Positions 35,465-48,089 are shown, numbered from the stretch's first letter. The stretch: DNA of 64,000 nucleotides from Heterocephalus glaber (GCF_000247695.1 NW_004624741.1:33198225-33262224); one strand, 5' to 3'. Notes: generated by a model not told the origin, from the letters alone. Numbers and translations: made by a program.

Positions 35465-37140
35465 ACTATTGGAAAACACATGTTGCTTTCAGGCAAATGA
35501 TTTCAAGTGAAAAGCCAAATTCTATTTATTTCAGAAATAAATTTGTGTACTGTTAATAATATTTGGGAAGTGCAGGAAATGGGAATAGTCTATTTATCCC
35601 AAACTTGTTTCTTTCCTTCTACTTTTTATTAAGTGTCTCCTTAGCTAACAGCCTGAAAATATTTAACAACACATATTTACAGTTCCACTGCTATTGCAAA
35701 TCTGTGTTCTAGGGATTGTGTGAATGCAGAGACATTCATACATGGTAATTTAAGAAAACACATAAGAAAGAGCATAGTAGGGGTCATGGATAGTGCATAG
35801 TGCAAAATAATTGAGATTAATGTGTTTGGAATTGAGTTGGGGGAGAGGAATCAGACAATGATTAATAAAAAGTCATCATGGTGTAGTGCCACACTTCCAA
35901 ATGGGATAGGAAAGAGTAGTGTTTAGAAATAAACATGATAAAGAAACAAAAGGACACCAAATGCATGAGGTCGAGGATGTGCTTCAGTTTCAGTAGATGT
36001 CTAGTTTCACTGGGAAAGGGTGCGATGCATGATCTGGTCGAGTTTCTCACAGTGATCAATTCAGTGACACCAGGGATGAATGAGGACTTTAACCTTTGCC
36101 AAAGTTGTTACAGGATTCCCAGGGCAACCCTGAGACAGGAGGGTAAACAACCACGTCTGAATCACAAAATTCACAGAAGTCAGGGACTTATGAGATTTAT
36201 TTCCCAATAGGAACTGGGTAAAAATAAATGCGATCTGTGTATGGTTAAGGTAACAGCGGTGAGTACTGAATGTCTTTGTCAACTCATTTAGGCTTTTCAG
36301 TGACTATATTGAAACAATACAGGAAAAGTAAAACATTACTTTTTGGGAGAAAGAGAGGAATTAAAATTGAGACATGTGTTAGTAAATGATTTAATGCTTG
36401 CTTACTCAGTTAAACACATTCGGCAACCTAATATCCAGTGATATTTTATTAGACTTATGTGAAGTTGACTTCATTTTTCATTTGTTTAAGCACTGTGAAG
36501 TTTTCACTTTCACAGTTTATATATAAACAATTCCTTTTCAAAATCTTTCTACAAGTAGTATGCTTCATGTGAATGTAAAATTTGTTCTTGTTTTATGGAA
36601 GTGAAAATAATAGAGGCAACATATTATATGTACTAACATATACCAACTCGTCCATATAGACTGCACCTGTAGTTGTTAATCTAGAGGAAAGATGAGCTCG
36701 ATGATTTCATGAATCAGTAAGATACACACGCACACCAAGCAACATGTACACAGAAATGTGTATAAGAACATATTAAACTGAGGCTACTATGTCACAGGAA
36801 CTTGCACTATTTCTTTTCTCATTACAATTTTTGTGAAAAATTCACTTAAAAGCCAACAATAAGCACAGGTGCATGTTGCAGACTGTTGTTCCACTTCTTT
36901 TTATTCCTTCCTTTTGGCTTTTCCAGGGATTCGTCCTTGGGAACTGGGTAAGTTACATGAAAATCTTCTAAAAGTTCTGATATGACATGGATGATTAGGA
37001 GCCAAGTGGTCCAATTAAACATGTTACTTTTCAGTGAAACCTAGGGACACCAGGGAGTACCATAATAATTTTCTCTCATTAGCTTATATTCAATATGATG
37101 TCAGTGAGAAAAAGTACAGTTTCTTAGGCATTGTGATCCA
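35465..37140. other. Intergenic DNA upstream of OR5W2-like locus
   Basis: AT-rich. A short perfect inverted repeat, ACTGTGAA...TTCACAGT, lies near 36491-36518. No gene recognised. Confidence 0.4.
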
Positions 37141-37147
37141 TGCAATC

Positions 37148-37251
37148 ACTTTGGGAACTGCAAGAGATGCTTCCTTTTACCTTCTGCCTTGAAGTTCTAA
37201 CTTTGGGAACTGCAAAAGATGTTTCCTTTTACCTTCTGCCTTGAAGTTCTA
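37148..37251 (+). repeat. 52-bp tandem duplication upstream of OR5W2-like locus
   Basis: Two adjacent copies of a 52-bp unit beginning 'actttgggaactgca' and ending 'cttgaagttcta' (37148-37199 and 37200-37251), with two differences. It lies about 340 bp before the OR start codon. Confidence 0.9.
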
Positions 37252-37590
37252 GCTCAGGGGTTTGTTTCATGACTTTCGATCTGGAACTAGCTTTTAGTAT
37301 ATTCAAATTAGAGTCTGAGAATGGATGATGTACAAAAGGCAATTAATAATTATACATGTTTTGAATAAAATTTCATCGAACCCTCTTTGTAGATATAATG
37401 TTTCTTTTTTGATATGATATTGCTTCTTTAGATGGTCACTTGTTTCTGCTGTTTCTGAGGATAAAGAAGACAACTGACATATAATTCACATTCTGTTTCA
37501 TAACTATTACAGTTTGGATATATAGGAAAATAAAATCCTAATATAATTTCTCTTTATTTTTCTTAAAATTTAGAGGAAGGACAAAGAAAA

Positions 37591-38549
37591 ATGGATGAAG
37601 GAAACTGCTCCTCATTAACTGAATTCTTTCTCCTAGGAATAACCAATAACCCTGAAATGAAAATGCCCCCATTTGCCACATTTTTAGTTGTGCATCTCAT
37701 TAATGTCCTGGCAAATCTTGGTATGATCTCACTCATCAGAGTGGAATCCCAAGTTCACACACCGATGTACTTCTTCCTCAGCCACCTCTCTTTCTTTGAC
37801 CTATGCTATTCCAGTGCAGTTGGGCCCAAGTTGCTGGTGGATCTATTACCAAAAGCAAATCAATTCCCTTTGTTGGCTGTGCTCTGCAATTATTCTTCTT
37901 GTACCTGTTTGTAGATGTTGAGTGTCTGATTCTGGTGGTGGTGGCCTTTGATTGATTGGTACAAGGCCATCAGTGACCCTCTGCTCTATGCAATGGACAT
38001 GTCCAGCAGGCTGTGCTCTGTACTTGTGGCCAGTATCTACCTGTTGGGAGTTGTAGATTCTTACATACATCATTGGCATTCCACCTGTGTTTCAGTGGGT
38101 CTAATGAGATTTATCATTTCTTCTGTGATGTCCCTCCTCTCCTCTTAATATCTTGTTCAGACACACAGATTAATGAATTAGTGATATTTACTATTTTTGG
38201 TTTCATAGAACTGAGCACCATCTCAGCTGTTCTTGTCTCCTATTGTTATATTATCTTGTCAGTCTTAAAAATCCACTCTGCTGAGGGGAAGGTCAAAGCT
38301 TTCTCCACCTGTGCCTCCTACCTAACTGCAGTTTCCGTTTTCCAGGGAACCATGCTCTTCATGTACTTCTGCCCGAGTTCTTCCTCCTCCTTAGATCAGG
38401 ACAAAATGATCTCACTGTTTCACACCCTAGTGATTCCCATGCTAAACCCTCTGGTTTATAGTCTATGGAACAAGGATATGAAAGCAGCCACAAAAAGTTT
38501 GAAAAATAAAAATTTTCTTAGGTTAATTAGTATATACTTAATTAATTAA
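37591..38549 (+). pseudogene. OR5W2: OR5W2-like olfactory receptor pseudogene
   Basis: Starts at ATG 37591 (MDEGNCSSLTEFFLLGITNNPEMK) 17 bases after an acceptor-like 'cttaaaatttag'. The N-terminus, LSFFDLCYSSAVGPKLLVDLL, the [11 protein letters not shown] loop, [23 protein letters not shown] and [11 protein letters not shown] are, from memory, the specific features of human OR5W2. Breaks: a one-base loss near 37857 after PKA; a four-base duplication (GATTGATT, 37950-37957) exactly at the end of TM3, where the family motif FDRY becomes D-W-Y after realignment; and a one-base change near 38070 before LAFHLCFSG. The C-terminus runs past the expected stop to 38549. Normal length otherwise. Confidence 0.9.
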
Positions 38550-38554
38550 TTAGG

Positions 38555-39858
38555 ATAGAATTAATATGTGTTCATATACACACAATGTGTATGCTTGGTT
38601 TCGTCACATTATATTTATAACAGATAGTTTTGTCAATAATCTCCAGTATACCAATATATAATCTCTAATATATCTATATCTATACCTGTCTATCTATCTA
38701 TCTATCTATATGTTTAAAATCCCCTAAATTTTTTATCCATTATTGTATTTATTCCAAAGACTTGGAGATATTTATTTTTGTAAATATTTTCAGGCTTTTT
38801 TTTAATGTGTAAAAGTGTAATTAATTTGATGTGTACTGTTGGCATTGATTTTATTGTAAGACTAATTGAGTGTTCAGTAAGTGCCCATTTGTACCTGTGT
38901 GTTCATTTAATTCATGGTGAAATGAGTGTCACGCTATGGAACCCAATAATGTATTGGCAATTAGAACATTAAATAGCTAAACATACAAATAGTAGATAAT
39001 AAAGTGTAAATTAGCATGAAGTAAATTCAGGACACTTTATGTGAAAGTAAAAATATCTAAATTTGGTCTGTAAAGAATAAAACATTCTGTGAAATAGGGA
39101 CACTTAGTTACAAAGCTAAACAATGAATGAAGACATAATGGAGAGGTGCTGGGAGAAGAAAATGCTTTAGGTGACAACTTGGATGTTAGAAACTCTGAAA
39201 TGGTCAGGAAAATGCCCTGAGAAGGAAAGAAAGTCCAAGTTTCAAGACCAAAAGGGTTGAGTAGATTTTCCTAATGTTTAGTAGGTTGAAAATGTCTTTA
39301 TATACTTCTGCACAATTTAAATGTCTTCTTTTGAGAAATATCTATTTGGATATTTTGTACTCTTTTTTTAAACAAGTATTTGTTTTGGAAGGATTTTTAT
39401 TTTCGTTTATTATTACTTGAGTTGTTTTGTGTTCTAGGAAGAAATGGTTCTACTGCATGTCAGGATGAGTATAGTAACTCATACTATATTATTTATTTTT
39501 ATATAAATATAAGAAACAATTTTTATTCTTGCAATGTGAAGAAATGATAAATATTTGAAAGGATGGATTTCTCAATTACCCTGATTATATCATTACATAA
39601 TGTATATATTACTATTCATTCCACCCACAAAATTGAGTAAATTTGTAACTATTCAAATGAATCAAAACAAAGCATAATTGAAAAGTGTAGGGCCCTTGTA
39701 AAGTCTACTCTACAATTCTCAGTGGAGTCATTTCTACTCTGTTTTTTCCACTTTTATTGTTCATATATCTTGTTTTAATTTCCACCTTTGTGATTCATAA
39801 ATAATATTCTCCTGAAAGCATTATTCTACCTATAACTCTATGTTAAACGATCTCTGCA
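38555..39858. other. Intergenic DNA with (TCTA)n tract
   Basis: AT-rich. A short (TCTA)n repeat lies at 38689-38710. Nothing else recognised. Confidence 0.5.
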
Positions 39859-39860
39859 TA

Positions 39861-40229
39861 CTCTTAAATGAAATAAATAGGACACATATATGTAAATACT
39901 GAGTAGTTTCTTTGGTGTGAAAAACTAAAAGTGTAAATAAGGATCAAAATGTATAATTGATATTGTGAAATAGGAACAAAAGTTCTAAAGGAGTAGGTGA
40001 AGTGGGAGGGGTTGGGGAAAGGAAAGAAGGGAAAAGAAAAAAATATGAGAAAAGGATAAAAAACGGAAACAAAGTCTTTGTAAATAGGGAAGGGTGGAGG
40101 GGGTGAAGGAAGGGCAGGGGAAGCGGGAAAAAATGAGAACCAAGGTACATCATGTAAAGGTTCAAGGTCACAATGATGAATGTAACTGTATTGTATACCT
40201 AAAATGTACCAATAAACTTGATGAAAAAA
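39861..40229 (+). mobile_element. LINE-1 3' end fragment
   Basis: 'cttaaatgaaataaatagga', purine-rich 3' UTR ('gtgggaggggttggggaaag', 'agggtggagggggtgaagg') and 'tgtaccaataaacttgatg' with an adenine tail. It shares the family of the copies at 24.3, 28.4 and 29.1 kb. Confidence 0.88.
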
Positions 40230-40234
40230 ACACT

Positions 40235-41265
40235 ATGAATATTCTGTGATGGGCACAAAGTTTTCTGAATTTGATTCTAGCACCTGAACTGTGGCTGAGA
40301 TACAAATTGAAAAAGTAAATTAGAAATTGAAATAAACTCTTGTAGAAATATTTTCAGGGGTTATCAAATGGTCAATAATAATTAACTAAGTGCATGACAC
40401 GCATTTTGAATATAATTCTGGATTCTAAAGTAGTCAGTCTACAAAGATGTGCACATTATTAAATAAAGAACATTCATCTAAGTATCTAATCAATATTTAG
40501 TTAATCATCTGGCTGCACTTGAATTTGCAATGGAAAAACTCTAGAAGAACCTTGCTGGGCATATATAGATATTACCATATATTTCAGCAATGATACAACA
40601 TTCTGTGAAAATGTTAATTATCTATTAAAACTGTACAAGTTAAAAGACACTGAAAACTTTTGTTTTGGTGTGTGCAATTACGAATAAATCATCCTTGTGT
40701 GAAAGCATCACATAAAGAAAATCAAGTCTGAGAATCTCTGTTGGTTTTCACAGTGGCATTTTTAGACAGAGTTGCAGGTTTGGGGAAATTATGATGATCC
40801 AAAAATGTACAGGGAAAATACTTCTAGAGACCACATTATAGGTTTCTACTGCCACATACTCTGAATTTACACAGCCCTTTTGTTGAGCACCAGGACAATG
40901 GAAACATTGTTTAAAATAAAAAATTCAGGTAAATTGTAGGGTTCATGTGTCACCAAGCAATCCAGGATTCTTTTGCATAATTTGAGTAGAAAGCATGAAT
41001 CAGCAAACTGCAGGTCTGCTTTGGGCCCCAAATTTTAATTGCTAATAGCCCTGGGACTTCAGTGCTCTGGGTTCCTGTAACCCACAGCTCATAATGGTAG
41101 AGCTCTGGGCCCCACATTTCCAGCTCCTGAACTGTTGTCTGCACTGCTGACTGATGCTGCCAGTTGCTATCAGTCCATGCTGGTAACCTGGTCAATGCTA
41201 CCATTTACTGTCACTCACAGGTTGTCAGTGGTCGTCACCACTGGCCACCACTGCTGGGTACTGCA
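40235..41265. other. Intergenic DNA, unidentified repeat possible
   Basis: The part 40960-41260 is richer in GC than its surroundings ('gctctgggccccacatttcc', 'ggccaccactgctgggtac') and immediately precedes an old LINE-1 tail. It may be part of an old repeat but I cannot name it. Confidence 0.35.
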
Positions 41266-41267
41266 AT

Positions 41268-41442
41268 ATGTATCATTAGGTTAATATGGATTCATACACT
41301 CATCATGGAAAACAGTATGGAGGTTCCCCAGTGCGTGACAATTATAGTTACTATATGACCCAGCAATCTCACTCCTGGGGCTATGGCCAAAGGAAATGAA
41401 ATCTATATGTCTAAGAGACCTATGTCCCACCACATTTATTGC
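41268..41442 (+). mobile_element. Old LINE-1 fragment truncating an OR
   Basis: 'acagtatggaggttccccag', 'atatgacccagcaatctc', 'actcctggggctatggcc' and 'cccaccacatttattgcagg' match the standard mammalian LINE-1 ORF2/3' segment in order. It ends where receptor homology starts, at about 41443, and the receptor's TM5-C-terminal part is missing there. Confidence 0.75.
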
Positions 41443-41976
41443 AGGACGCAGCTACAATGGCACTGTGGGCACATACAAAGTTATGTATGAACTTCGTCCC
41501 ACAAAAGGATAAGGTCAACAAAATGCATATGAATATTAAGGAACAGACTACAGCCCAAGAGTATGAGGCAGCTATCTGCAAAGAACACAGCTTTGTGGAC
41601 ATCACCACTGTGTAGAGGAGAGGGTTGCAAACTGCCACAAATCAGTCATAGGCCATCACTGCCAACATGAATGTTTCTGTCACCACAAAAAGGCAGGCTA
41701 AGAACTGTAGGATGCATCCTGCGAATGACATGGCTCTGTCTTCCACAATCAGGTTTTCTGGTACCTTGGGAGTCACTATGCTGGAGTAACAGAAATCAAC
41801 AAAGGACAGGTGACTGAGGAAAAAGTACATGGGGATGTGGAGTCTGGGATTGACCCTGATGGTCAGGATCATGCCCAGGTTCCCCAGCACAGTGATGGTG
41901 TAGATGGCCAGGAACACCAAGAACAGTGGCACCTGGAGGACCGGATACTCAGAGAAGCCCGATTTTCCTGGGTCCT
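41443..41976 (-). pseudogene. Olfactory receptor pseudogene, 3' half lost
   Basis: Minus-strand OR5D-like receptor. It keeps [19 protein letters not shown] (TM1), [20 protein letters not shown] (TM2), [14 protein letters not shown] (TM3) and, after a stop-generating change at the MAYDRF site (41642), AVCNPLLYTVVMS (TM4 side) and SFCGTKFIHNFVCAHSAIVAASC. Everything after that point (TM5-TM7) is replaced by an old LINE-1. At the 5' end the first codon position reads AGG instead of ATG (41974-41976) and about 8 codons around the LLGF segment are deleted. It is the paralogue of the OR at 48.9-49.8 kb. Confidence 0.9.
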
Positions 41977-43076
41977 ATGGACAAAAGAGAATAGTTCTTA
42001 CAAAGAAGTGAGAGCCAAGATTTGTAACTGAAAAGACGAAGAAACAATGGCCATTTTAGGGCTCCATTGAAGAAATTGGCAGAAATTCTTGTTTTCCTCT
42101 TTTAATAGTATTTCAAAAGATAATGTTAACTTCTCACATATATATATGACTTTTTTAATGAATGAAATAATAACAAAGCTAAGTCAAGAAAGATTAAAGG
42201 GAAAGTAGCACGCTGTATTTGAAGGTACAGGACTCAGTAGCATCATATACACTTGGCGTCATAGAATGGCCACTCATTTTTGCCTGACTCAGATTAATAA
42301 AAATACTTTCACTAGAGAAAATGCACATAATAGTTCCTACAGCTTCCCTCTTGATGTATTTTTTAATCTGTGAGAATTAACTTAGAACATTCAGAAGTTG
42401 TATAATATAATCGTCTTTACCAAATGGTGACTGCAACTTTTTATTGGTTGTTTAATTTTTCTTTTCCATGTTCTCAATTTTCTAGTAACTTAATACTTAA
42501 CACATTCTGCCATTATGCTTTAGCAGTATGCGGAGCACTTTACTCATGTTTCACAATTTTTCACAATAGTAATGTAGTATGTTTAGTATGATATTTCATT
42601 ATTTTGAAAATATCAGAAAATATATGTGTCTTTAATAATAAAACACTTCAGGGAAAATTAATGAAAGGCTGTTCACTTTTCAACGTGACAAATTTTAGGT
42701 CGATGTGTCAAAGATAATAATCATGAAAATAATAGACAATTCAAATAAATCTTAGACCATAGTAAAATGTTTTCTACTTTCAGCTATGGATCAAGTTTAA
42801 TGCTTTGTAATGTACAAGAGTAAAAACAGGGAATTATGTTAAAGAGCATATCATAACATTTCTTGGATATCCTTGATGGCATGAAATATTTCCTAAAGGA
42901 AAATTGAAAATAGTAGTAATATAATACTCCATTCACCAGAATAGAAGTAGAAATATTGCTAATGAATTCAAGTGTTAAAATAAATAATATGACATGCGGT
43001 AGACAAACACCTTTATGCTTATTCTGAATATTATAATTTTTTTAAATGTTTGCGTAGATTAGAAAATTAGGCTCTA

Positions 43077-43470
43077 TGTTTTGGTTTGAGTCTGTAGGTC
43101 CCCCTGAATCCTCATGCAGCCATAAGTGGGGCTTTTTCAGAGGTGTCTAGATCTATAGTGTGTGATGTTGAGATTAATCATGGTGCAGTGGTGGGACCAA
43201 GGTCACTAGCATTGAGGATGTGTGTCCCAACAGCTGTAAGTATCCTGGATAAGATATAAAGGATAGAAAGAGCTGTGGTTATTCCTTGTTGCTTTGCTAC
43301 CTTCTACCCACCATGAACTTTTTTTTTTCTCTGTGATGCCACTCTGCCATGGAGACAGCCAATTATGGACTAAAACCTCTACAAACTGTGAGTTAATGAA
43401 CACTTTCCTCCCTGAACTTATGTGTGTTGGGTATTTTGTCTCAGGAGTGGGAAAACTAATTAACATGCCA
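43077..43470 (+). mobile_element. MaLR-type solo LTR (copy A)
   Basis: Starts 'tgttttggtttgagtctg' and ends 'gtgttgggtattttgtctca' through 'actaattaacatgcca', the typical start and end of MaLR LTRs (MST/MLT1 type). No internal sequence adjoins it. Its partner is at 50902-51272. Confidence 0.75.
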
Positions 43471-43624
43471 TAGCATAGACATATATCAATAGGCAAGTAT
43501 GTTTGGGAGTTTTTCTTCCTTACACAATAGTAATGCTGTTGAACTTCTCATTTCATTCCTAATCTAAGATCATCACTACATTTTCCCATTCTTCTGTAAA
43601 TTTTCCCATTACATTATGTCTTCC

Positions 43625-43716
43625 AGGGGCCGGGGATTTAGCTCAGTGCTTCTACCACCTACCTTGCAAGTGCAAGAACCTGAGTTCTATCCCCAGAACC
43701 AAAGAAAAAAAAACCT
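43625..43716 (+). mobile_element. ID-type SINE, only in copy A
   Basis: 'ggggccggggatttagctca', 'gagttctatccccagaacc' and an adenine-rich tail. The corresponding place in copy B (near 51420) has no insertion, so it is either younger than the duplication or was lost from copy B. Confidence 0.9.
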
Positions 43717-45677
43717 GTATCTTCCTCTGATTACTATAGTCTCATGCCTATAGGATATGTACCTTCCAGTAAGATCAATTCCTCAATATCACCTCTGCAA
43801 AAATTATAGTTTGATCAATATAATGCAAAACTGTGCACTTATTTCTCAGTCACAGTCTCATAAATGTTAAATATTCTGTTCTGCATTATAATGTAATTTT
43901 CCCATAATTATTCTATGGTGAATGTAGGGGCATAATTGGCATTCACTATATTCTATTACTTATAAATATTACCTCCCAAAAGCTTATGGAAAGGCTTTTG
44001 CTAATTATTCTATATTGCAAAAGTGTTGATTTTATTTTTGAGAAAATAAAGGAATCTCAATGAAAAAAAAATGAGGATGGTATGGAGAGATCTGATCATA
44101 CCTCTCTGTTTTAGTCAAAATAAATGGGTTTTTGGCTATTAAGTTTTACACATATTCTAGGCTCTTCTGAACATTACTAGAACTCGATTTTTCTTCTAAA
44201 ATTAAATAAAAGAAATGCTCAGTAAACTCACCTAAATATAGAAGCACTTGAATGGCTCATTTACTGAAGAATTCTTTGATAAGTTTAATGAACTCCACAA
44301 ATAAACTGGTTTAACGTTTAATTAATAGAAATGAATATGACTACCAGAGTCCATGGTATATTTCATTGAGTATTTTGTATGTTACATTTTTTTCCAACCT
44401 ATTAAGAAATCTCAGAGATGACAGACACAAGATTACACCTAAAATTTATCTTCTGGTGCCAAACTATGTTATAAGTAATGTCATCAAGAAATTGGGGACT
44501 TAGAAAATTAAGACTCTTTAAGGTATTGCCTTGGAGTATTCACTTTGAACAATTAGATGTAAAGAAGTCCCATGTGACATCTTGGTTGTGTATTGTTTTT
44601 TAAGGCTTTGGAGCATTTGTATTACCACCTTTACTCAACCTTAATAATTACCACATCTTAATTTCTCAAAGATACAGAACATGAAAGTAAACAAGGAAAA
44701 ACTCACACTTTATAAATAGTCCAGAGATTGATATTTTATTCCATGTTGATTTTGGTGGTTTTTTTGTTATTAAGAAACATTTATGTTGCTCTATGTTCAA
44801 ATGCATATCTGCCCCCACAATAATTTTCATTATGTTTTCCTTTGCCAATTTAAGCTGTATTGTAGAGATTATTTTTTATTCAAACTCTTGGTTTTCATTC
44901 TAGAAAATAATTTGTATTGGCCTTTCAAGTATGGCTAAGTGATTTTCAGATATCTCTATTTATTACTAAGGAAAATAATTATAAAAATTATATTTTTTAT
45001 TAAAATTCTTATGAAAAATGTCAGTTTATCAAACTAATGTTCTATTTATTAAATTTGGCAACTCAACTCATCAGAACTTATAAATGCACATAAAGAATAG
45101 CAGTCATAATGTAAGAATACATTTTTTTATAACTAGTGCAAAGGCCAAACTACATTTCTAAATATTTGGCACCAACCTCTATACAATCAAATAATTATAA
45201 GAATTTGAGGGGGAAAAAAACTCTTCAAACAATGGTGTTGAAAATTTGGATATACAGATTCACAAAACCATTGGTTGAACACACACACACAAATAAATAA
45301 TGACCAGATAGCTTAAAATAAAGCAAGAAGAAATAAACACACTTAGTTTTTAGTAAATTCTAAGTAAACATTTGTATATCTTTAATGATGAAGGTAGACC
45401 ACAAAAGACAATACTATTAGCAAAAGCTCTATACACACAATGAAACCACATACACATTATATACTGTGCATAGCACATGCTACTCTAAAACATTGACTCT
45501 CCTTCCACATCACAATACTGAAAATGCATGTTGGTAGGTTTTGTTCTGTAAAGCCTATGTACCACAGTTATTATTCTGTGCCAAATTGTATTTTTAATCA
45601 TTGGGTAATTTATTTGAGTTTCATTTCTATGTTATTTTGAACTATTGTCTACAGGTGTTTTGAAATTGTTCATCATG

Positions 45678-45905
45678 TGCTATGGTTTAGGTCTCAAATG
45701 TCCGCCTGAATTCTCATGCATGTGGAAGGTAAATTGACAATGGGACACGGTGCACACCAGGGCATTAACCCACTCATGAGTGCAGAGTTGACCACCCTGT
45801 TAGGAGGGGAGTCTGCACAGAAGAGGCAGGCCAGCGGGACTGAGACCTGGAAGAGTATGAATTAACAGACTCACAATTTTGGAGAAGCCAGAAATATAGC
45901 AGAAT
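45678..45905 (+). mobile_element. Partial MaLR-type LTR (copy A)
   Basis: 'tgtgctatggtttaggtctc' opens the element, followed by 'ctcatgcatgtggaagg', 'cattaacccactcatgagtg' and 'ggaggggagtctgcac'. The 3' end is missing or diverged. Its partner is at 54278-54500. Confidence 0.65.
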
Positions 45906-46540
45906 TTCCAATCTATGGATTTAGGGTTGGGCATGCCTAGTTACAGTCTGCAGTTGGGCTGCAATCATGTTACATGGAAATTTGCCAGCACTGCATTTTC
46001 AATGACATATCTAGCATGAGGAGCAAGTGACCATAGAAGAGATTCAAATCCACATCAATTTATGGCAAGCTACTGTCAAAGTAGGACAATTGCATTTATC
46101 TGAAATACAAAAAGATATTTTCTTTTTAACCCAAAGTTACCTTCAGCTTAGGTATATTTAAACTATATGGAAACTTATGTTTCTTTTGCCTCTGTGTCTA
46201 TTCTCTTTGCTCTATAATGTTTCTGTTCTATGGGAGATAGGCAAACAGTCTGAACTAATCACTTCTGGCTCAGCTATGTGGTGCACATTGGCCAACAGAA
46301 TGTTAATCATGACATAGAAGTAGGCTGGGCTAGTGTTTGATTTTGTATCTCCTGTGATTTAGCCCTTGATATTGGAAGAAAATACTTTATCTGACTTACT
46401 GATTCAAAGAGGACATAGGCACAGAGAGCAAAGCTGCCAAAACAGTTTGAACTCCAGAGTGGAAATGAGTTTATCAGACAAACCCACCTAGATCAGCTTA
46501 CTGAAGTTGCTCAGGCTGATTAACCCTAAGGCTTCCTAAC

Positions 46541-46725
46541 CACTCAATCAGAAATAAAAGCATATTTTCTAATGTTACGTATTTCTAAAATATCACATTA
46601 TTTTGTTATGCATCAATATAAAAAAAATCCAAAATTGGCATAGATTTCAAATTTAGATTTAGAAATATCTATGTTAATATCTTTGTTTTTAATGCCTTAT
46701 ATACTATGCTAAATATATTCTATAT
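46541..46725 (+). repeat. Left flank of gap, repeated beyond the gap
   Basis: The last 185 bases before the gap ('cactcaatcagaaataaaag' to 'gctaaatatattctatat') are repeated with a few differences directly after it. Confidence 0.97.
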
Positions 46726-46825
46726 NNNNNNNNNNNNNNNNNNNNNNNNNNNNNNNNNNNNNNNNNNNNNNNNNNNNNNNNNNNNNNNNNNNNNNNNNNN
46801 NNNNNNNNNNNNNNNNNNNNNNNNN
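46726..46825. other. Assembly gap, exactly 100 N
   Basis: One hundred unknown bases. A round length of 100 normally marks a gap of unspecified size. Confidence 0.99.
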
Positions 46826-47012
46826 CACTCAGTCAGAAATAAAAGCATATTTTCTAATGTTATGTATTTCTAAAATATCACATTATTTTGTTATGCATCA
46901 ATAAAAAAAAAAACAATCCAAAATTGGCATAGATTTCAAATTTAGATTTAGAAATATCTATGTTATTTTCTGTTTTTAATGCCTTATATACTATGCTAAA
47001 GATATTCTATAT
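46826..47012 (+). repeat. Right flank of gap, repeat of left flank
   Basis: Matches 46541-46725 nearly base for base ('cactcagtcagaaataaaag' to 'gctaaagatattctatat'), differing by substitutions and by the length of an adenine run and of 'tatgtta'. Copy B of the segmental duplication has only one version (near 55155-55335). Confidence 0.97.
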
Positions 47013-47556
47013 TAAACATTACTTAATAAAATAATAATATGAATTTCATGAACAGAAATGCAATTTATGTATTTAGAATAAACCAATGCTCCCTATGCAG
47101 GAAAAATGAATATTTGAATTTTCTCTATCAATTTTGACCAGCTATCTGCTCACTCTGGCATCTCATGTATCTCCATAATGATAAGGTCTAAGAGCAGATT
47201 ATGATCCTATTCCTCTATTATAGAAAAAGGAAGAAACATTTCTGTTAGTAGCTAAATGGAAATGTGGGCTAAATCTGCAGTTTTACTGAACACACTTTGA
47301 CTTTAGAAACAATTTAAAGGATCAGAGAGGAGGCTATAGGTTTTTTGTGTTTGTATTTTTGGATTTTATTCTTTTTTGATTTAGAGCCAATGTACGAAAA
47401 CTAAATTAAACCAGTGTTGCTTAATCAACTAAGTTTTACATTAAACATGTACTGTTTACTTTTTGAAAAATGAAGTTTCAGTTTGTTAATCATTCCAGGA
47501 ATTCTGGACAATTTTGTAAAATTTTCTTTACAATGCAAAGGTAAATCTCACAGACC

Positions 47557-48086
47557 TCATTCTGTGTGACATAGTAATTTGGGCTGAATGATTTTCCGGA
47601 CTGTGTCTTTCACGTCTTTGTTCCTGAGACTGTAGATCAGGGGGTTCAACATGGGAATGACCACCGTGTAGAAGACAGAGGCCACTCTGATCAGGAGCCA
47701 TGAGCTCTTGGCAGTAGGAGCACAGTAGGGGAAAAGGATGGTGCCGTGGAAGATGCTGATGGCCGTCAGGTGGGAGGCACAAGTGGAGAGGGCTTTACCA
47801 CGACCCCCCCGGGAGGGCATCTTTATGATTGTGATAAAAATGAAAACATAGGAAGTCAGAATAATCACCAGGCTTCTGATTTCATTGAATGTGGCAAAAA
47901 AGAAAATGATCTGCTGGTTAATGTAGGGGTCAGAGCAGGAGAGAGCAACAATAGCACCTTGCTCACAGACAAAGTTATTGATGATGTTATTTCCCCGGAA
48001 GGATAATTTCAGTAAGAAGTAAGTGAGTGTGAGGGAGCATGTTAACGCCCAAGAGTATGATACATCCACTAACAAGGAACACAGCT
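47557..48086 (-). pseudogene. Olfactory receptor pseudogene, 5' half missing
   Basis: Only the C-terminal half of an OR5D-like receptor is present, but it is open: [21 protein letters not shown] (TM5 approach), [24 protein letters not shown] (loop 2), [21 protein letters not shown] (TM6) and [26 protein letters not shown] (TM7 and tail), TGA at the low-coordinate end. Homology to its paralogue at 55.9 kb stops abruptly at 48086, at the sequence 'aacaaggaacacagct'. Beyond that, sequence is unrelated. TM1-TM4 are absent, so no receptor can be made. Confidence 0.9.
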
Positions 48087-48089
48087 CGT

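Larger units (their letters stand above)
41443..48086. repeat. Segmental duplication, copy A
   Basis: Colinear with 49229-56397. Shared landmarks include the 5' half of a minus-strand OR (41.5-42.0 and 49.2-49.8 kb), an MaLR LTR (43.1 and 50.9 kb), a second LTR (45.7 and 54.3 kb), 'cagagacagacacaag'-type intergenic DNA (44.4 and 52.4 kb) and the 3' half of another OR (47.6 and 55.9 kb). Copy A alone has an ID SINE at 43.6 kb and the assembly gap. Confidence 0.92.

Noticed and set aside
36491..36518. Inverted repeat ACTGTGAA/TTCACAGT as a regulatory hairpin
   Set aside because: Eight base pairs with a short loop are expected by chance in 64 kb, and nothing around it suggests a function.
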